A stretch of DNA of 64,000 nucleotides, taken from assembly GCA_013400975.1 (NCBI GenBank), contig WBMZ01011894.1, positions 62,001 to 126,000 on the forward strand, in the 5' to 3' direction. Positions 51,814 to 64,000 of this stretch are shown here, piece after piece (position 1 is the first letter of the stretch; each line of letters opens with the position of its first letter). This stretch comes from Atrichornis clamosus. Lineage: Eukaryota; Chordata; Aves; Passeriformes; Menuridae. The notes under the pieces were generated by a model that was not told the DNA's origin, ran no database searches, and saw nothing but the letters and a program-made list of their open reading frames with translations. The position numbers and the translations under genes were made by a program.

Positions 51814-54800
51814 CTAAAAAAGGCAAGTCAATGCTGGGCACTCAGACGGTTACAGGGACTTGTGCTGCAAGCAAAGAATGCCAGTTCTTGCCATTGTGAT
51901 TTCTTTCCATATTTAATCAGCTAAAATAATTTTATTTTCTTTAATTATTTGTTTTGAAAAGATCAGTTTTCCCCAACTTGCCATTTATAGTAAACTGTCA
52001 CAGCTATACTGCATTTCCCATGGGAAATTTATTTCCTTCCATTGTACGCTCCCAGCCTCTTATTGTTAGATTTCAGGAGTACAAGGCTGCCTACGTGGGT
52101 TTGTTTTGCTTTCAGCAAAAGGGCAATAGTGAATTTGTTCTGACAAACATTTCCCATCCTTGCAGTGGCAAAGAGAAGAGATTTGGCAGCAGATTTGTTG
52201 AGTTACATGCTCAGATTTAAATCCTGCATGTAAAATTTCCAATACTGTATGTCCTTCTCTGACTGCCAGAACTCATCACTGCCCCAATGACCAAATGGTT
52301 ATGCTTTAAACTTTGAAAACATTTGTCGTGCTGTGAACATAGTGAGTTTGTATTTTTAGCTTTGACAGAAATATCTTGAAGATCTGGAAAAGCCTGCATG
52401 ATATCATCAAACTTCTCAATTTTAAAGCAAGGCTTTAGAAGGCGTTGCCTGATCTGTGGTTAAAGGGTGATTCAGTAAAATCTCTGGTCCTACCTCTATG
52501 AGAAATCATAATTGCACAACCTTCGAATTGCCACAGAAGAATTACTGGGATATAAATTGTTTTTCAAGGTGAATAAGAGCTATTTATACTTAGAGATTTC
52601 TTGACCTTGACTCCAGTGATAATATTTGCCTCTTTCATCACTTCCAAATCACTTGCTCTTTAGGTCCAGCTATGTTTGACAGTGTATTTCTGTGTAAGTC
52701 CAATGAAAACTTGTTGTCGCTTTTAAATATTAAAATAATAATAAAAATCCCCCCAATTCTGCTTTACCTGTTTCAGAGCAGAAGCCTGCTGGTGCTGTCT
52801 TTGTAAAACTCACATATCAGTGTTTTATAGGGAGGGAAATAATTGCAAAAGGAGTGTAATAATAGTACAAAATACCTGTGACTCGTGGGGGTTGTGGCAG
52901 CTTCAGACTTTATCTATTAGATATGTGCTGCCAGTGGCCACTAGGATTGAAATGAACTCTTTCGTGACTTGGTTATTCACCATAAGTCAGACTGCTACTA
53001 GCTTTGTTCACAGAGCTAACCCTGCACGGAGCAGGGTTGGTGTGATCATTCACACGACTTTGCAGATCTATGTTTATTAGGACAAAAGCAGGTAGAGATG
53101 ATTTCTCTGTCATAAATTATATAGGTTGAGCAGAGAATGTGGAGTAAAGGTGTATTTGCTATGAAATTTTCAAAGCGATCCAAATGGGAGTGGGTAAGGT
53201 CACATGCCGTGTGCTGAGGGTTAATGCAGCTGTATCAGCACTGAGCTCACCTGTGCACTATTGGCTGAGAGCAGGGGAGGGAGGCAAGGGCAGAAAATCC
53301 ACTGCTTAATTTAGACAGTGACAAATGGCTTGCTGTGCAGGATGCTTCACTCCTGGATGTCTGGGGTGATGCGGATGCTAAAAAGGGAAACACATTTTCT
53401 CATATCTTTACAAGCAAGGTGTCATGGGTGGCAGCTCACCCTGACCTGCTAAAGCTGGTTGGTATCATGTGATAGTGCCATGCCCTGTTCCCCCACTTTT
53501 CCATGCTTTTGGGCTGGCTGACTCCGCATCACAGCCCTTTTGTCCAGGCATTTTCCCTTGTACCTGGACATGTCAAATATGACATATATTTAAGTGCCTA
53601 GGGGAACTGTACTGCTCACTCTGCATTTTAACCAGTACACTGCACTTTCCGCCTCCTCCTCTTTGTTATCTTGGCACTGCTGAATGTGTGGATGTGCAAG
53701 GAATAGGAGCAGGGAAGAATCCAGGTTATATGGCAAAAAGAAAACACAAGAAAGCTCAAGGTCAAAGGGTGCAGTCTCTTAGACCCAGGTATGCAGCCAG
53801 AGAGAACCAAGGTGGGAATCACTGTATAAGATTTTTGGTTGTCAGATTTTTTAGTCCACTCTGGCATATGATTGTGGACCACTGTTCTTACCTCACAGCC
53901 CTTTTATTTGCAGCGTGTGCTGGTTATAGGTTAGACTGATGCAGATTGTGGTTAATGTGATACTGAGATCCTGCCTGCATACGCTGATGACATTCAGCCA
54001 AAGGCTTAAATGTGCCTCATGCAGGCCTGAGATCATGGTGGATTTTATTTGTAGAATTTGGATGAACAAATGGTCTTTTCTTAGCTCAGCCCAGCCCAAT
54101 TTCCTTTCTATTTTAGGAGATAATGATAATTGCTAGCTTTTCATGTATATACCCAACAGTTTTGCCAGAATTAAAATCAGGTTTATTTAAAAGCCATCTC
54201 AGCCTAATCCAACAGTACTGGTCTATTAGTTTACTTTGATTCTAGACATTCAATGTGTCTGTTGTATTAGCAGAATGGAAATGATGTTAATTTTTTTTGC
54301 AAAACACTTCAATGAACCCAGAAAAGAGTGTAGATCTCTTTGTTATAGAATAACTAAAGGATGTTGCCAACCCCTTGCATTAAACATGAGCGCAAGTGTA
54401 AGTCTGGTGCCCAGACTTACTGTGCCTTTGGCTTACAAAGAAGCTATTAACAGTCAGAGGTACTTCATGGATCCCTGCTTCCTCCGTGTATCTGGGTCTG
54501 GCACCGCTAAAGACACTGGACTAGGTAGACCTTTTATGTGAGGCAATGTCTCTATTCTGACTGCCTCAGAATTCTAGTTAGAAATGAAATGAAGTGCTTA
54601 AAAAACCTCTCTATCGATTCCATTTCTCAGAAATTTCAGCTTCACAGAAGTTTCCTGGATAAAAATGAAAAAAGCATGGAAAACACAGCCGCTTTTTTGA
54701 GGGACAATGTAGCAGGGAATGTATCACAGTGTGGCAGGACCCCAGGCCAGGGCTGTGGAAGCTGGCACATTAGGGAGAAGCAGCAGTGCCAGGAAGCTGA

Positions 54801-54910
54801 GAAACGGGTGCTGTTTTAAAACTGCAGTTCAGCACACGCTGAGGCTGGAGGAAGGATCTCATCTGTTGTCCCAGTCAAAGCCACGTTGCGTGGTTTCACA
54901 CTGAGCATAA

Positions 54911-55070
54911 GAAAATGAGGGCTGGAAGCGACCTCCAGAGATCATGTAGTATCCTCCCCAAACCAAAGGCAAGATCAGCATACCAAAGCCACCCTGACAC
55001 GTGTTTGTCCCTTCCTCAGCCCTATGCTGGAATTTCCAGAGCCTCCCTTGGTGACCTGTTCCAGCCTTTG
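54911..55070 (-). mobile_element. Old CR1 3' fragment, antisense
   Basis: The + strand shows GGGCTGGAAGCGACCTCCAG, then AGATCATGTAGTATCCTCCC, and later TTGGTGACCTGTTCCAG. This follows the antisense CR1 layout GGAAGGGACCTC...GTCATCTAGTCCAACCCCC...CTGGGTAACCCATTCCAG. It is more diverged than the copies at 34.7 and 51.5 kb. Confidence 0.75.
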
Positions 55071-56199
55071 CTGTCATGGCAGAATGGCGTGGAGCCTTCA
55101 GCTGTCACAGCAGAGCAGAGGGATCCATTACATGGTGTCACTCCTTGTCATTTCATGATTTCAGCTTGTAACATATGTCCTCTAGAGCAAAGTCTGGTAT
55201 TAGGACACCTCAGGGCTGCTATTCAGTCCAAGTTGTGTCAACAGTCTCTGACTCGCATTTTGTCACAAGATACCACGGTGCTTAGTCCTCCTCCCCTCCT
55301 TTTTCAAGGGATTTGAGGAGAAGACAGTGCTGATAGAAAGAGGGACACGTTTCAAATGGTGGATTCCTGGATAGCAGGAATGCACAGCATGTATTTGGGA
55401 CTCTCTTGGCCTATTATCCAACAAACAAAAATCAGGCCCTTTAATCAAAAGGAGTGACTCTCCTCTCATTATCAGTTGTGATAATAAACTTGGACTTGCC
55501 CTTTCGCAAGGCATGGTGTTGCCTGGGCTGTAAACCCCTGAGGACATGAAGGTTTTCAGGCTGTACCTGTTCAGCCAGCTTGAGCATTGGATACAGGATG
55601 ATCTTTTCCCTGCTGCCTGAGCTTTAACAGCTCAGATTGCTCTGTTCTATTTGTCTCCTGTTGTTGCTATTTATTGATGTTTCAGGCATGTAGAGAGGGT
55701 GTTACATTCACCAAAGGAACACCAAGTTTGGGGATAATAAAATATGAAAAGTCCTTTGTTCCAGGCTGTCTCCTCTGCGGCTTCCATGTGTGCCTCAGCT
55801 GATGGGCATTCCCTTTCCACTTCACTGGGCTCCCAGGCCTTCCCCTTCCTCAGTCCCTCTGTTCCCTGAGGCTGGGCACAGAAGCTGTAGCACAACCCTT
55901 GCAGTTCAGTGCTCTCTGCCACATCAGTCTCTTCAGATCCTACCACGCTCAGGGTTGCCCCTCAACAGGAAATATTTTTGAGTATTTTGTCTTTGAGTGG
56001 CCAGGAACGGAAGCTTGGGGCTGAGCCAGAGATTTCTGATATGACATGAGATACTGTGGCCCCCCCAGGACAGAGTGCTCCTGGCTTCAGGTTTGCATTC
56101 TGCCATCAAAGAGTCCTCCAGGATTGCAGTGAAAAACGAGTGTTGACTACCAGGGTAGTACCAAAATTCCCCAGTGAGAATCCTTATGCCAATTAGAGA

Positions 56200-56410
56200 C
56201 CATGAGAGCTTCCGTTTCCCACACCTGCGGGTGGAAGACAATTTGCGCTCCCTGCAGCCTTCACTACTGTCAAAGGGCTGTCGCCCCTGCCTTGGGCTGT
56301 CCCTGGGGAAAGGTCTGTGCCCTGCTCCCGGCTGCGATGTGCCACACGCGCGGCTCTGCTGCCACCCAACGGGACGTGCAGGGTCCCGGTGCTCGCTCAG
56401 CTCCGTGTAA
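56200..56410. other. CpG-rich patch 0.4-0.6 kb upstream of the LIM3 exon
   Basis: I count about 14 CpG dinucleotides in roughly 210 bases, far above the surrounding intron, together with high GC (for example CACACGCGCGGC and CAACGGGACGTGCAGGGTCC). It is too short to be a classical CpG island. It could be a small regulatory element, an alternative promoter, or simply a locally GC-rich stretch. Long frames on both strands follow from the lack of AT-rich stop codons. Confidence 0.4.
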
Positions 56411-56779
56411 GCACTCAGGGTCTTGCTGAAAGCAAAACGACAGACACTGATTGCTTTAGAAGACAGGAGCTTCCTGCAGTGATGATTTTTGTAGCTTGTT
56501 CCTAACAAAATCTGATGTTTGTACAGAACTTGTGAGGCAGCCTTTGAATCGTAAACAGCATGAAAAATAAAAGAGGAACTTTCCCTCTTCTTCTGTCTGT
56601 AATGACAAGGATTGAATCTTTGCACAGGACCTGGGGAGGGTTTCAGGAGAGGAAGATGTACCTTTGCATTGCTGTGTAGGTCATCCCTTTGGCTGCCAAA
56701 TGTTGTGATGGGTGAGTAGTTAATGAGGGTTAATGAACCAAGTAGCTGACAGCAAATGCATCTGTTGGTTTATTTGCAG

Positions 56780-56906
56780 ATTGTGCTGGCTGTGGAAGAG
56801 ACATAAAAAACGGACAAGCATTGCTAGCCCTGGATAAGCAGTGGCACCTGGGGTGCTTTAAGTGCAAGGCCTGCGGGAAGGTCCTCACCGGGGAATACAT
56901 CAGCAA
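56780..56906 (+). CDS. ABLIM1: ABLIM1 coding exon: LIM domain 3
   Basis: The acceptor is TTTATTTGCAG and the donor is AGCAA|GTGAGT. Two bases complete the split asparagine, 41 codons follow, and two bases are left for a lysine. LIM3 ligands are C-x2-C (exon residues 1, 4), 17 residues, then H-x2-C-x2-C-x2-C (22, 25, 28, 31). CAGCGRDIKNGQALLALDK and QWHLGCFKCKACGKVLTGEY are almost the same as in mammalian ABLIM1. The change from Ser to Ala between the last two cysteines (KACGK) is the only obvious difference. The domain is finished in the exon at 58043. The CpG-rich patch lies just upstream. Confidence 0.98.
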
Positions 56907-58042
56907 GTGAGTAAGCTCTGCACCTCTTCTGAACTCCCGGCACGAGTCCTTGCTAACTGAGAACAGCTCGCTGCAGAGTTCACCTTTTGAAGTCCTGTCT
57001 GGACCACCTCCTGCATACACCAAAATCTTTGTTCCCAGTGACAGCTGAGTTGTGAAAGTGAGCTGCAAAGTGCAACTGAAAGGTGATGTTTGATGATAGC
57101 AGTCAATATTTAAAACCAGTAGGAAAGGAGGATAACTCCATGTTCCCACAGAGGATTAAGTGGATTGTTGCATATGTTTTTCGTATTAGCCAGATTAAGC
57201 ATTGTGCCATTTGCTTTCCAACATGTGATTTCAAGGAAAAAAAGGTAGGAATCTGTGCATTTCTTACCCTTGCTAGATAATAGAGTAAATGTGATTATGT
57301 GATTGACTTGACACTGTATTTCTAATCTCCACATAAGAAACTAATGAAGAGGTTTTTGAGCAGAAGAAAGTGTAGAGGAATGGAATGGGGAAATGATAAA
57401 AGAGAGGGAATGAAGATGTAGTCTCTCTTCCCCCCTCAAACACATAACAGAGAGAAAAAGTAGGGAAACAATGTATGTTTCACAAACTTGTCACTCAGGT
57501 GTGTATGATATTTATAAGAAGTACTATCTGTAATTTCTCAAAAAAAAATCTCGTGCCTGAGAAATGCTCCTAAGCTAACTAGTGTTTCCACTTTTACTAT
57601 AGGCTCCTTGTTCATAGTAAAAAACTACATTATCTTACACTTAAAAGTAGCTGCTTATAGTCTTGCAGACTACCAAAGATTTTTTTTTTCTGAAGTGAAC
57701 AAAAACTACCCACCTATGATAGACTGTGATCTCCTCTCATCTCACAGACAAGTTACACTGATTCCCAGGCACTGCACCACCTGTAGGTGTAGAAAGTCTG
57801 CTCTAAAGAAGGAGGTTTACTTCAGTGATTTGTACTGGATGCCTTTTCTTGATGGGAATTTAAGAGATAATTCTAAGGGGCACTAGTGAAATATGATTTT
57901 TGTTTCTTTTACTACAAAGCATTTCCCTTGAACTCTCCCTATTTGCCTGTTGCTGTGTGCAGGAGTTCCGAACTGAAGACAAAGAAGAAAGTCATGCTGT
58001 TTATTAAGAGGTGGTTTGTAATTTGTGGATTTTCCTTTTCAG
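56907..58042 (+). other. ABLIM1: ABLIM1 intron within LIM domain 3 (1.1 kb)
   Basis: Donor GTGAGT, acceptor TTCCTTTTCAG. Nothing beyond short A and T runs can be recognised in it. Confidence 0.93.
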
Positions 58043-58136
58043 AGATGGTGCTCCTTATTGTGAAAAGGACTACCAAGTTCTTTTTGGAGTCAAATGTGAA
58101 GCATGTCACCAGTTCATTACTGGGAAAGTCCTAGAG
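58043..58136 (+). CDS. ABLIM1: ABLIM1 coding exon: end of LIM3 and start of LIM4
   Basis: The acceptor is TTTTCAG and the donor is GAG|GTAGGT. One base completes a lysine and 31 codons follow, ending on a codon boundary. The end of LIM3 is C-x2-D (exon residues 6, 9; YCEKDY), 16 residues after the last cysteine of the previous exon. LIM4 opens with C-x2-C (18, 21; KCEACHQF) and runs to ITGKVLE, where the exon stops before the histidine ligand. In ABLIM1 the next exon begins with the histidine-containing AGDKHYHPSC-type block. I do not find it before 64000, so it should lie to the right of the window. One residue in the DYQVLFGVK segment differs from the mammalian glycine. Confidence 0.98.
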
Positions 58137-59356
58137 GTAGGTGTTTTGTAAACTGGAGTTTACAGGGAATGGGGCCATGTCCCATCATGTCCTCATGCAA
58201 CTGCAGAGAATACAAAAATTCTCATAGAAAGGTTTTCTGCTGATTTTAGAACAAATTTGCTAATTTTTAGTGTTTTAGTTTTTCAGTCTTTGGGAAAAGC
58301 ATGTGATACAGAATTAATTGCACTTGTTTCTATGGATCTGTAGTTTCTGTTTTTCTCTTTTTGTGGTGATCTGCAAAGCCTATTGCACTGCTTATTCTGT
58401 GTCAGATCTGATATATTTACAGAAATAATTTGAGTACTGGAATCACCTTTGGCAACCATAAGTTTGCCAAAACATACTACATGGGATTTACACATGCTCA
58501 GAATAATGCTGAGAAGGTGAGAGGGAGAAATTTGCTAAAGAGGTAAATTACATGTTCAGAAATAAGAAACCATCTGAATAACCTCCTCTGCTGACTCTTA
58601 TTTGGAGTCCTCAACGTTCTCATTGAAACAAATATTTTCAGAGAGGTTTATCTTTCATTGCCAGCACCAACCCCCACCTCTAATAGCTGTGGTAAGTCCC
58701 CTTGAGCTGGAATCCTTGAACTGTGTGTGGATCCCTCTGTGTCATTATTGAATTGTTTAAGGGGACAAAAGGCAGAGAACTTCCTTGTCACCTTGTTATT
58801 GAGATATGAGAAGCAAAACTGTTGTGTCTTGTCCCTGCAGGAAACTCTGTTCAGTGGAAAGAACCTAAGCTTTGAGCTTTAAGCTCAGGTGTAGAGCTGG
58901 GCTGTCTGTTTTTCAGTGAATAACTGAAAATAAACCTGAAAGTGTCACAAAAAATGAAAGCAGCTGGAATTTGCTAGTGAAAGTGTGTTACAGGTTCTCT
59001 TCTTTGTGTCCCACCTACAACAGATGTAGGACTGTGAGCTCGTGGGGACACCTGGTGCATTTGTCACTGCATCCACTGGAAGGATGTACAGCTCTTTATT
59101 AGCCAGGCTCTTTGCCTGGCTCCTTTGCAATGTGTATCTAATTCCTTTGGAGACCTGCACAGATGATTACTGAGAATAGCCTGAGTTTTCCCTTGAGTAG
59201 GAAGGCTGTGACTCTGGCTTTCTTCTTCTGGCCTGCTACCATCTGCTTATCTATTCCTGTCTGCTGATGAGTTTTGCAATTTAGCGTTATGTACTGGAGA
59301 CACCTCAGTTGCAACACAGTGCAGGAAGCACTGCAGGGGAGATGTAGATGGATTTG

Positions 59357-59601
59357 CATGTTACTCTTCCTGTGAGNAATGGATTTGTGAGGCTGGGAAA
59401 TACAAAATAATTCTAAAATTATTTTAGGTGTACATGATAGGTGCTCTAACCTACCAGCAATGAGGCAGGGAGATGAAAATGACAGAAGAGAAGATTATTA
59501 GAGTCTGTGGAAAGCTGGGAAGAAATATGGTATTTCTATCTGCATTTTGTGTAGCAGATGTGAATATAGCAAGGTTGCAGTCATGTTACTCTTCCTGTGA
59601 G
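59357..59601. repeat. 20-bp direct repeat, copies 225 bp apart, with a single N
   Basis: CATGTTACTCTTCCTGTGAG occurs at 59357-59376 and 59582-59601. An isolated N at 59377 directly follows the first copy, the same arrangement as at 760. The flanks are otherwise unrelated. Confidence 0.85.
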
Positions 59602-62600
59602 AAAGAAACCTAGCTCTTTGAGGGGATCATGAGCTGTATCCTATCAGAACTGGATAAATTGAGACTAAGGAAAGATGAAGTCTATTGACCTGGAACTTGG
59701 CTGTGCATTATAATTTAAGCTAAAGTTCAAGTTATCAGAGATGTATCCCAGGCAGAACCTTGCTGCAGTCATTTTGGCCCCAAGGTTAGTTTCTCACTCA
59801 TAGTTCTTACTCTTCTGTGGCTGTTTATTATCAGAAGATGAGACAACATTTTGCTGCAGCAATGAAGCACGTCCAATCTCTTGCAAGGGTCTACCTCTTC
59901 TAAGAGTCAAAATCAGATTAAAAAGATAGTTTTTTCTATTTGACTTGGTCCCTGCAGCATCAGAATTTTCTGATAAATTAGAAACAGACCGTTTGAATGA
60001 TCTTGTCAATAATGAAAACATTAAGCATACTCAGGTCTTGTTGAGACTAAAATTTTACTTGAATATTTGTGGCTCTCACTTGTTATCAGAGACACAACCC
60101 AAAATACAGCAGAGGGCAGCAGTGGTTCTCTGTACATAGCTAAGCCCAAACTCCTTGAAAGCCCATAGAAGTTGTGTTGCTCTGACTGCTCTCTGTGAGG
60201 TGTAGACTGGCCAAGTCCTTAGAAATTTTAACCAAAATAATTAGTACTGTGTAGCCAGGGAGGCCATTCAGACATTGGCTTAACTGCACTACAGTATGTA
60301 CTAGCAGCTTGGATAGCCCATGACTAGAGTTCTCCAGGTACCATCTGGGAATGCAGGTGGGGGACAGGCATTCAAACACTTTGTGTCTTTTAAGTGGTGC
60401 CTGAAAAGTTTGGAAGATACAGGTGAGCCGCTAATGTTCACTGATCAGAGCAGTTTATCACAACTGTGGGCTCGTTTTGTGGCTCGGCACTGTCAGAGAT
60501 GCACAGCTCCAAATGGGCAGCACTAATGCCCCTAAATGTGACTAAAGGAACTAAAAAGTCAAAACCTAGCATGAGAAGATTGCGTGTCAGCACGGGTGTC
60601 CCCTTTGGGCAGGAAAGGTAGCCTAAAGGATGGGGTCAGGGCATGACATAAATCCTCTGGTAACAGCAGAGATGAGAGATCAGAAGCAGCCCCAGGGCCA
60701 CAGAAAATAATCCACAGAACAGGATGCCACAGTTCAGGGAGGGCTGCAGACCTATTCGAGGCAGGACAATTAACAATCTCCTTATCCTGTACAGGAAATC
60801 ACCCACAACCTTTCACTACACCTGAAGTTTTAATTTAGATGAAGCTTGTGATTCTCACAGAAGGATTACTGTCTTTCCACTTTGTTTTCTTTGGCAAGGT
60901 CTCTTTGGGAAATTTGGGTATTTTTGATGATTTTTATCATGGGGGTTGTCTCTTGTCCTGCTCTTTCCCCCTTGGGAAGGAAACCATATTCTTGGTGTAA
61001 AGTAGCACACTTACAGGAATTGTCTAGGTTATGACTGCCCAGCCCAAATTAAACCTACTAACATGCAGTGGGAAAAAAACCCAAAACACTTCGTATTTTG
61101 CCTTCATTAATAAAAATTATTGCAGCAATTGTCCTGTAGTAAATACACTGATCAGTACATTTCATTTGTCAATAAAACAATTCATTATGTCCGAAGCAGA
61201 GTATGTTACCTCATCATCTTCATCCAAAGAAATTATTAGAAGAGATTGGAGAGGAGTATATGGTAGATTGTGTACAAACACTTCCCTCTAATGGATCAGA
61301 AATGATTAGCAGCAAGCCACTTTAGTGCTGTTTATTATCTGCTTATTCCTAGTACATCTAGGACAGTCTGTAGAAAAAGTGAAGGGAAACAAAAGCATGA
61401 AACTTAGCTTTGGGTTCACTGAGGCTTATGCTGTCTATTTTACCAGTAAAAGCCTATTTTGTTTTATTAAATTTTATTTTATTTTTTATCTAAAAAGATT
61501 TATTTGAGATTGTTTGCAACATATCAAACTTGCAACTCCTGCTTATTTTGTCCCTCGGTATGGCTTTAGTACCTCTGAGAAAGTCAGATTTTCCGTGTCC
61601 TACAACGAGCAGCCAGTAAGAGAGACAGACACTCCTGATGTGGGTCTACGAGTCTTTATCTCAGAAGCAGCTCTGCTGTGCCCCTGGTCAGCACCCTCAA
61701 CAAAACCCATCAGAAAGGCCAAGGTTTGGGTTCAAACCCTGAGATTCAAGGATGGACTCCCTCCAGCCACTCTGTGGAGGTGATCCCTCTGCCCAGTTAA
61801 GAAATGCATTCATAGAAAGACAGAACTTTGCTAATATCCACAAACCATGGAAGAATGCTCTTTTCTTTTCTAGACCATAGACCTAACAACTTACAGTAGC
61901 CACGGAGAAATGCAAGGAAAATACCATGTGTATTTAAGTCAGCTCAGATATTTCTGCTGTATTATTTGGCACAGTGCTTTCTGTGACAAATAATGACAGA
62001 TGATAGATGAGTGCGTGCCAACACAATAAATGTGGTACGTGTCCAATATGAAATAGATATTGCAACTTTCTTGAGCATACTGGGTGCTTTAATACTTGAA
62101 TGTTTCAGGAAATGTTGTCAAGGCAACAAAGATCAGTGTTCTTGCTTGGGTTTCTCCAGCAGAAAGGAGTTTTTAGTCACGAAAAATGACTCCTTTCCCA
62201 TTACCTCTGGGGAAAAGTATTTCTAGCAGGCAATGACAGCATAGTAAGAGTGAGGACTTTTACATAGATTTTCCGCTAAGCAGTGGTTTTCATAGCTTCA
62301 GGGCTTGCCTACTGAAAGGTGATCTGATCCTAAATCTGCAAATTTCTGTGTAGATATGTGCAACTCCACAAATCTAAATAAACTTCAGCACGTATTTAGC
62401 CATTTGAAAGGTGTTGGCCTAAATAATTTTTGTCAAATGTGGTTCTCATACACAGTATAACTACTCCTCTAGGGCTTAATTCAAAATATGTTAAATCATA
62501 GAGAAGCTTCCACTTGACTTCAGAGAATGGTGGATTGTGCCTGTATCAATTTCATCTTTGCTTATCTAAAGTGTTTCGCACTTAAGTGCTACGTAGTATT

Positions 62601-63490
62601 CTTTTAGTTCTGCAGAAAGAAGACATGAGGGCAGAGACAGGTGGATATTTTGCATGAAATCATATGAAAAGCCTAAAAATAAGATCCAGGTCTTACAATT
62701 TTCACCTTTTTTTTGGCTGTAACTGATATGAACAGGATTTGATCTCATGATCTAGAGATATATATATCTGCTCTCAAATGTCTCTACCATCTTGCTACTC
62801 CACACATTTATTTTTATAATACTATTTGTTTAATATTAATTGGCAAAAAAAAGCACCATTGTGTGATTTCTCCTGGCTGTGCATAGCTCTAGTTTCTGTT
62901 CAAGGGGCTGCTGCCTGCCCTGGGTTTGCTTCCTGTGCACTGCTGAAACTTGCACCCCACCTTGTAAGAGGTGGCACAGTGCCATTTTCGCAGATGGACC
63001 TGAAAAGAGAAATGCCAGGCCACCAGAAGGTTCCCTTGATTTCAGACTGCAAGGTCAGGTCAAGTTCTAAATATGTTTGTGATATTGTAATTTATGCTGA
63101 GCTTCTCCTGATTTTAAAGAGGAGTAGTAATTTAAGATGTGGTACTTAGCATGAATGAAGTTTAGTACTTGTAAATACTGTTACTTTAATGGCTGGAATT
63201 TTAAGATGTCTCATCTGTGCCGTAACTAATGCTGAAAGATCAATTCTGAGATACCTGTCCTTCTGAAGTTTGAAGGAAATAACAATAAATATGGGAGGGA
63301 AGAAACAAACAGTGAAAGTTGCTACATTTGTCTAAGAAAATTGTATCCATATTTAGGAGGCAAAAAATGTGAGCCAGAAGAGCCTGTAAGTTTCTTCAGG
63401 TGTTGTTTTCAGAGCTAGATTTAGAAGCCTGGGCTGTGAGAGATTCGTAGAAGTTTCTGCTGATTCTTTAGATGTGAATGAGTATGTTCT

Positions 63491-63520
63491 AAATAATAAA
63501 CAAACAAATAAATAAATAAC
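63491..63520 (+). repeat. AAAC/AAAT simple repeat
   Basis: A short A-rich tetranucleotide repeat (AAACAAACAAATAAATAAATAA). No role is evident. Confidence 0.85.
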
Positions 63521-64000
63521 ATGACAGAACGACCTTGCTGGGTCCCATATGAACTGTAAATTATTTATTTGAACAATGTCTATGCTGTTCAAGTGTTGCC
63601 TTCTGCCAATACTTACCCACATGAGCAGCTTTGCTCACGTGAGTATTAGCATTCAGATGTTTCAGTTGATTGACTTTCAGGGAAACTCAGCAACCTGCAT
63701 GTTTAACTAATCTGTTTTAAGGAAACCTAGGTTCACAGCTCATGTGAAAACGTCACTCTTCTCTGCAAAGAGCTATGCAGAAGAGTTTGGGTTGGTACTT
63801 TGGTACAGTCATGCATCTGGTCCTGTGTTCTTAAAACACTTTCTAGATTATTTCAATTCTGTTCAGCAATGTTAAATGAAAGAGTAGCATATATTCTTCT
63901 GCCAAATGAAGTATTTAGCAAGGCTGTTTTCATAGCAGTTATGCAGGAAGTATCACAAAATATGTCATTTACTGGATTTTAATGCTGCAGCCTGTACTGG

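Larger units (their letters stand above)
58137..64000 (+). other. ABLIM1: ABLIM1 intron within LIM4, continuing past the window (at least 5.9 kb)
   Basis: Starts with GTAGGT. It contains a single N at 59377 at the end of a 20-bp direct repeat, an AAAC/AAAT simple repeat (63491-63520) and a MEF2-type decamer at 62673. I see no further coding exon and no recognisable interspersed repeat. Confidence 0.85.

Noticed and set aside
55933..56625. 230-codon minus-strand reading frame, the longest in the window
   Set aside because: It lies in a CpG/GC-rich intron patch where stop codons are rare and overlaps other long frames on the + strand. I recognise no domain, signal or homologue. I kept the patch itself as a finding but not the frame as a gene.
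61720..61745. tRNA B-box-like GGGTTCAAACCC
   Set aside because: No matching A box, acceptor stem or cloverleaf around it.

Overview
This window is vertebrate nuclear DNA, most likely from a bird. The evidence is a set of sparse, truncated CR1 LINE copies (the 3'-end family typical of birds and other sauropsids), split short exons in large introns, and almost no other interspersed repeats. There is no bacterial-type gene organisation. Nearly all ATG-to-stop reading frames are chance frames in introns.

One gene can be supported: the amino-terminal, LIM-domain-encoding part of ABLIM1 (actin-binding LIM protein 1, limatin/abLIM), on the + strand. Five coding exons are clear (29628-29762, 41677-41860, 43362-43471, 56780-56906, 58043-58136). 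They total 650 nt and join without a frame break. They encode LIM1, LIM2, LIM3 and the first half of a fourth LIM domain. The rest of LIM4, the dematin-like middle region and the villin headpiece lie beyond the right edge. The LIM residues match ABLIM1 better than ABLIM2 or ABLIM3 as I know those families.

Layout: 1-12.2 kb is non-coding, with a CR1 copy at 2.34-2.90 kb and an older LINE-like scrap at 4.1 kb. At 12204-12302 there is a candidate alternative first (or 5'UTR-containing) ABLIM1 exon, with a short ATG frame whose splice phase fits the first LIM exon. A 17.3 kb intron follows, carrying MIR-like and CR1 relics, a 17-bp minisatellite and a pyrimidine tract interrupted by a 269-base assembly gap. 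Next come LIM1 (29.6 kb), an 11.9 kb intron with a short CR1 tail, the LIM1/LIM2 exon (41.7 kb), a 1.5 kb intron, and the LIM2 exon (43.4 kb). A 13.3 kb intron follows with an L3-type relic, an AT-rich possible conserved element, two CR1 pieces and a CpG-rich patch. The LIM3 exon (56.8 kb), a 1.1 kb intron, the LIM3/LIM4 exon (58.0 kb) and at least 5.9 kb of further intron complete the window.

No RNA gene, CRISPR array, complete mobile element or second protein-coding gene could be supported. The best lead is the candidate alternative 5' exon at 12.2 kb. Two isolated N bases, each at the end of the first copy of a short direct repeat, look like assembly joins.
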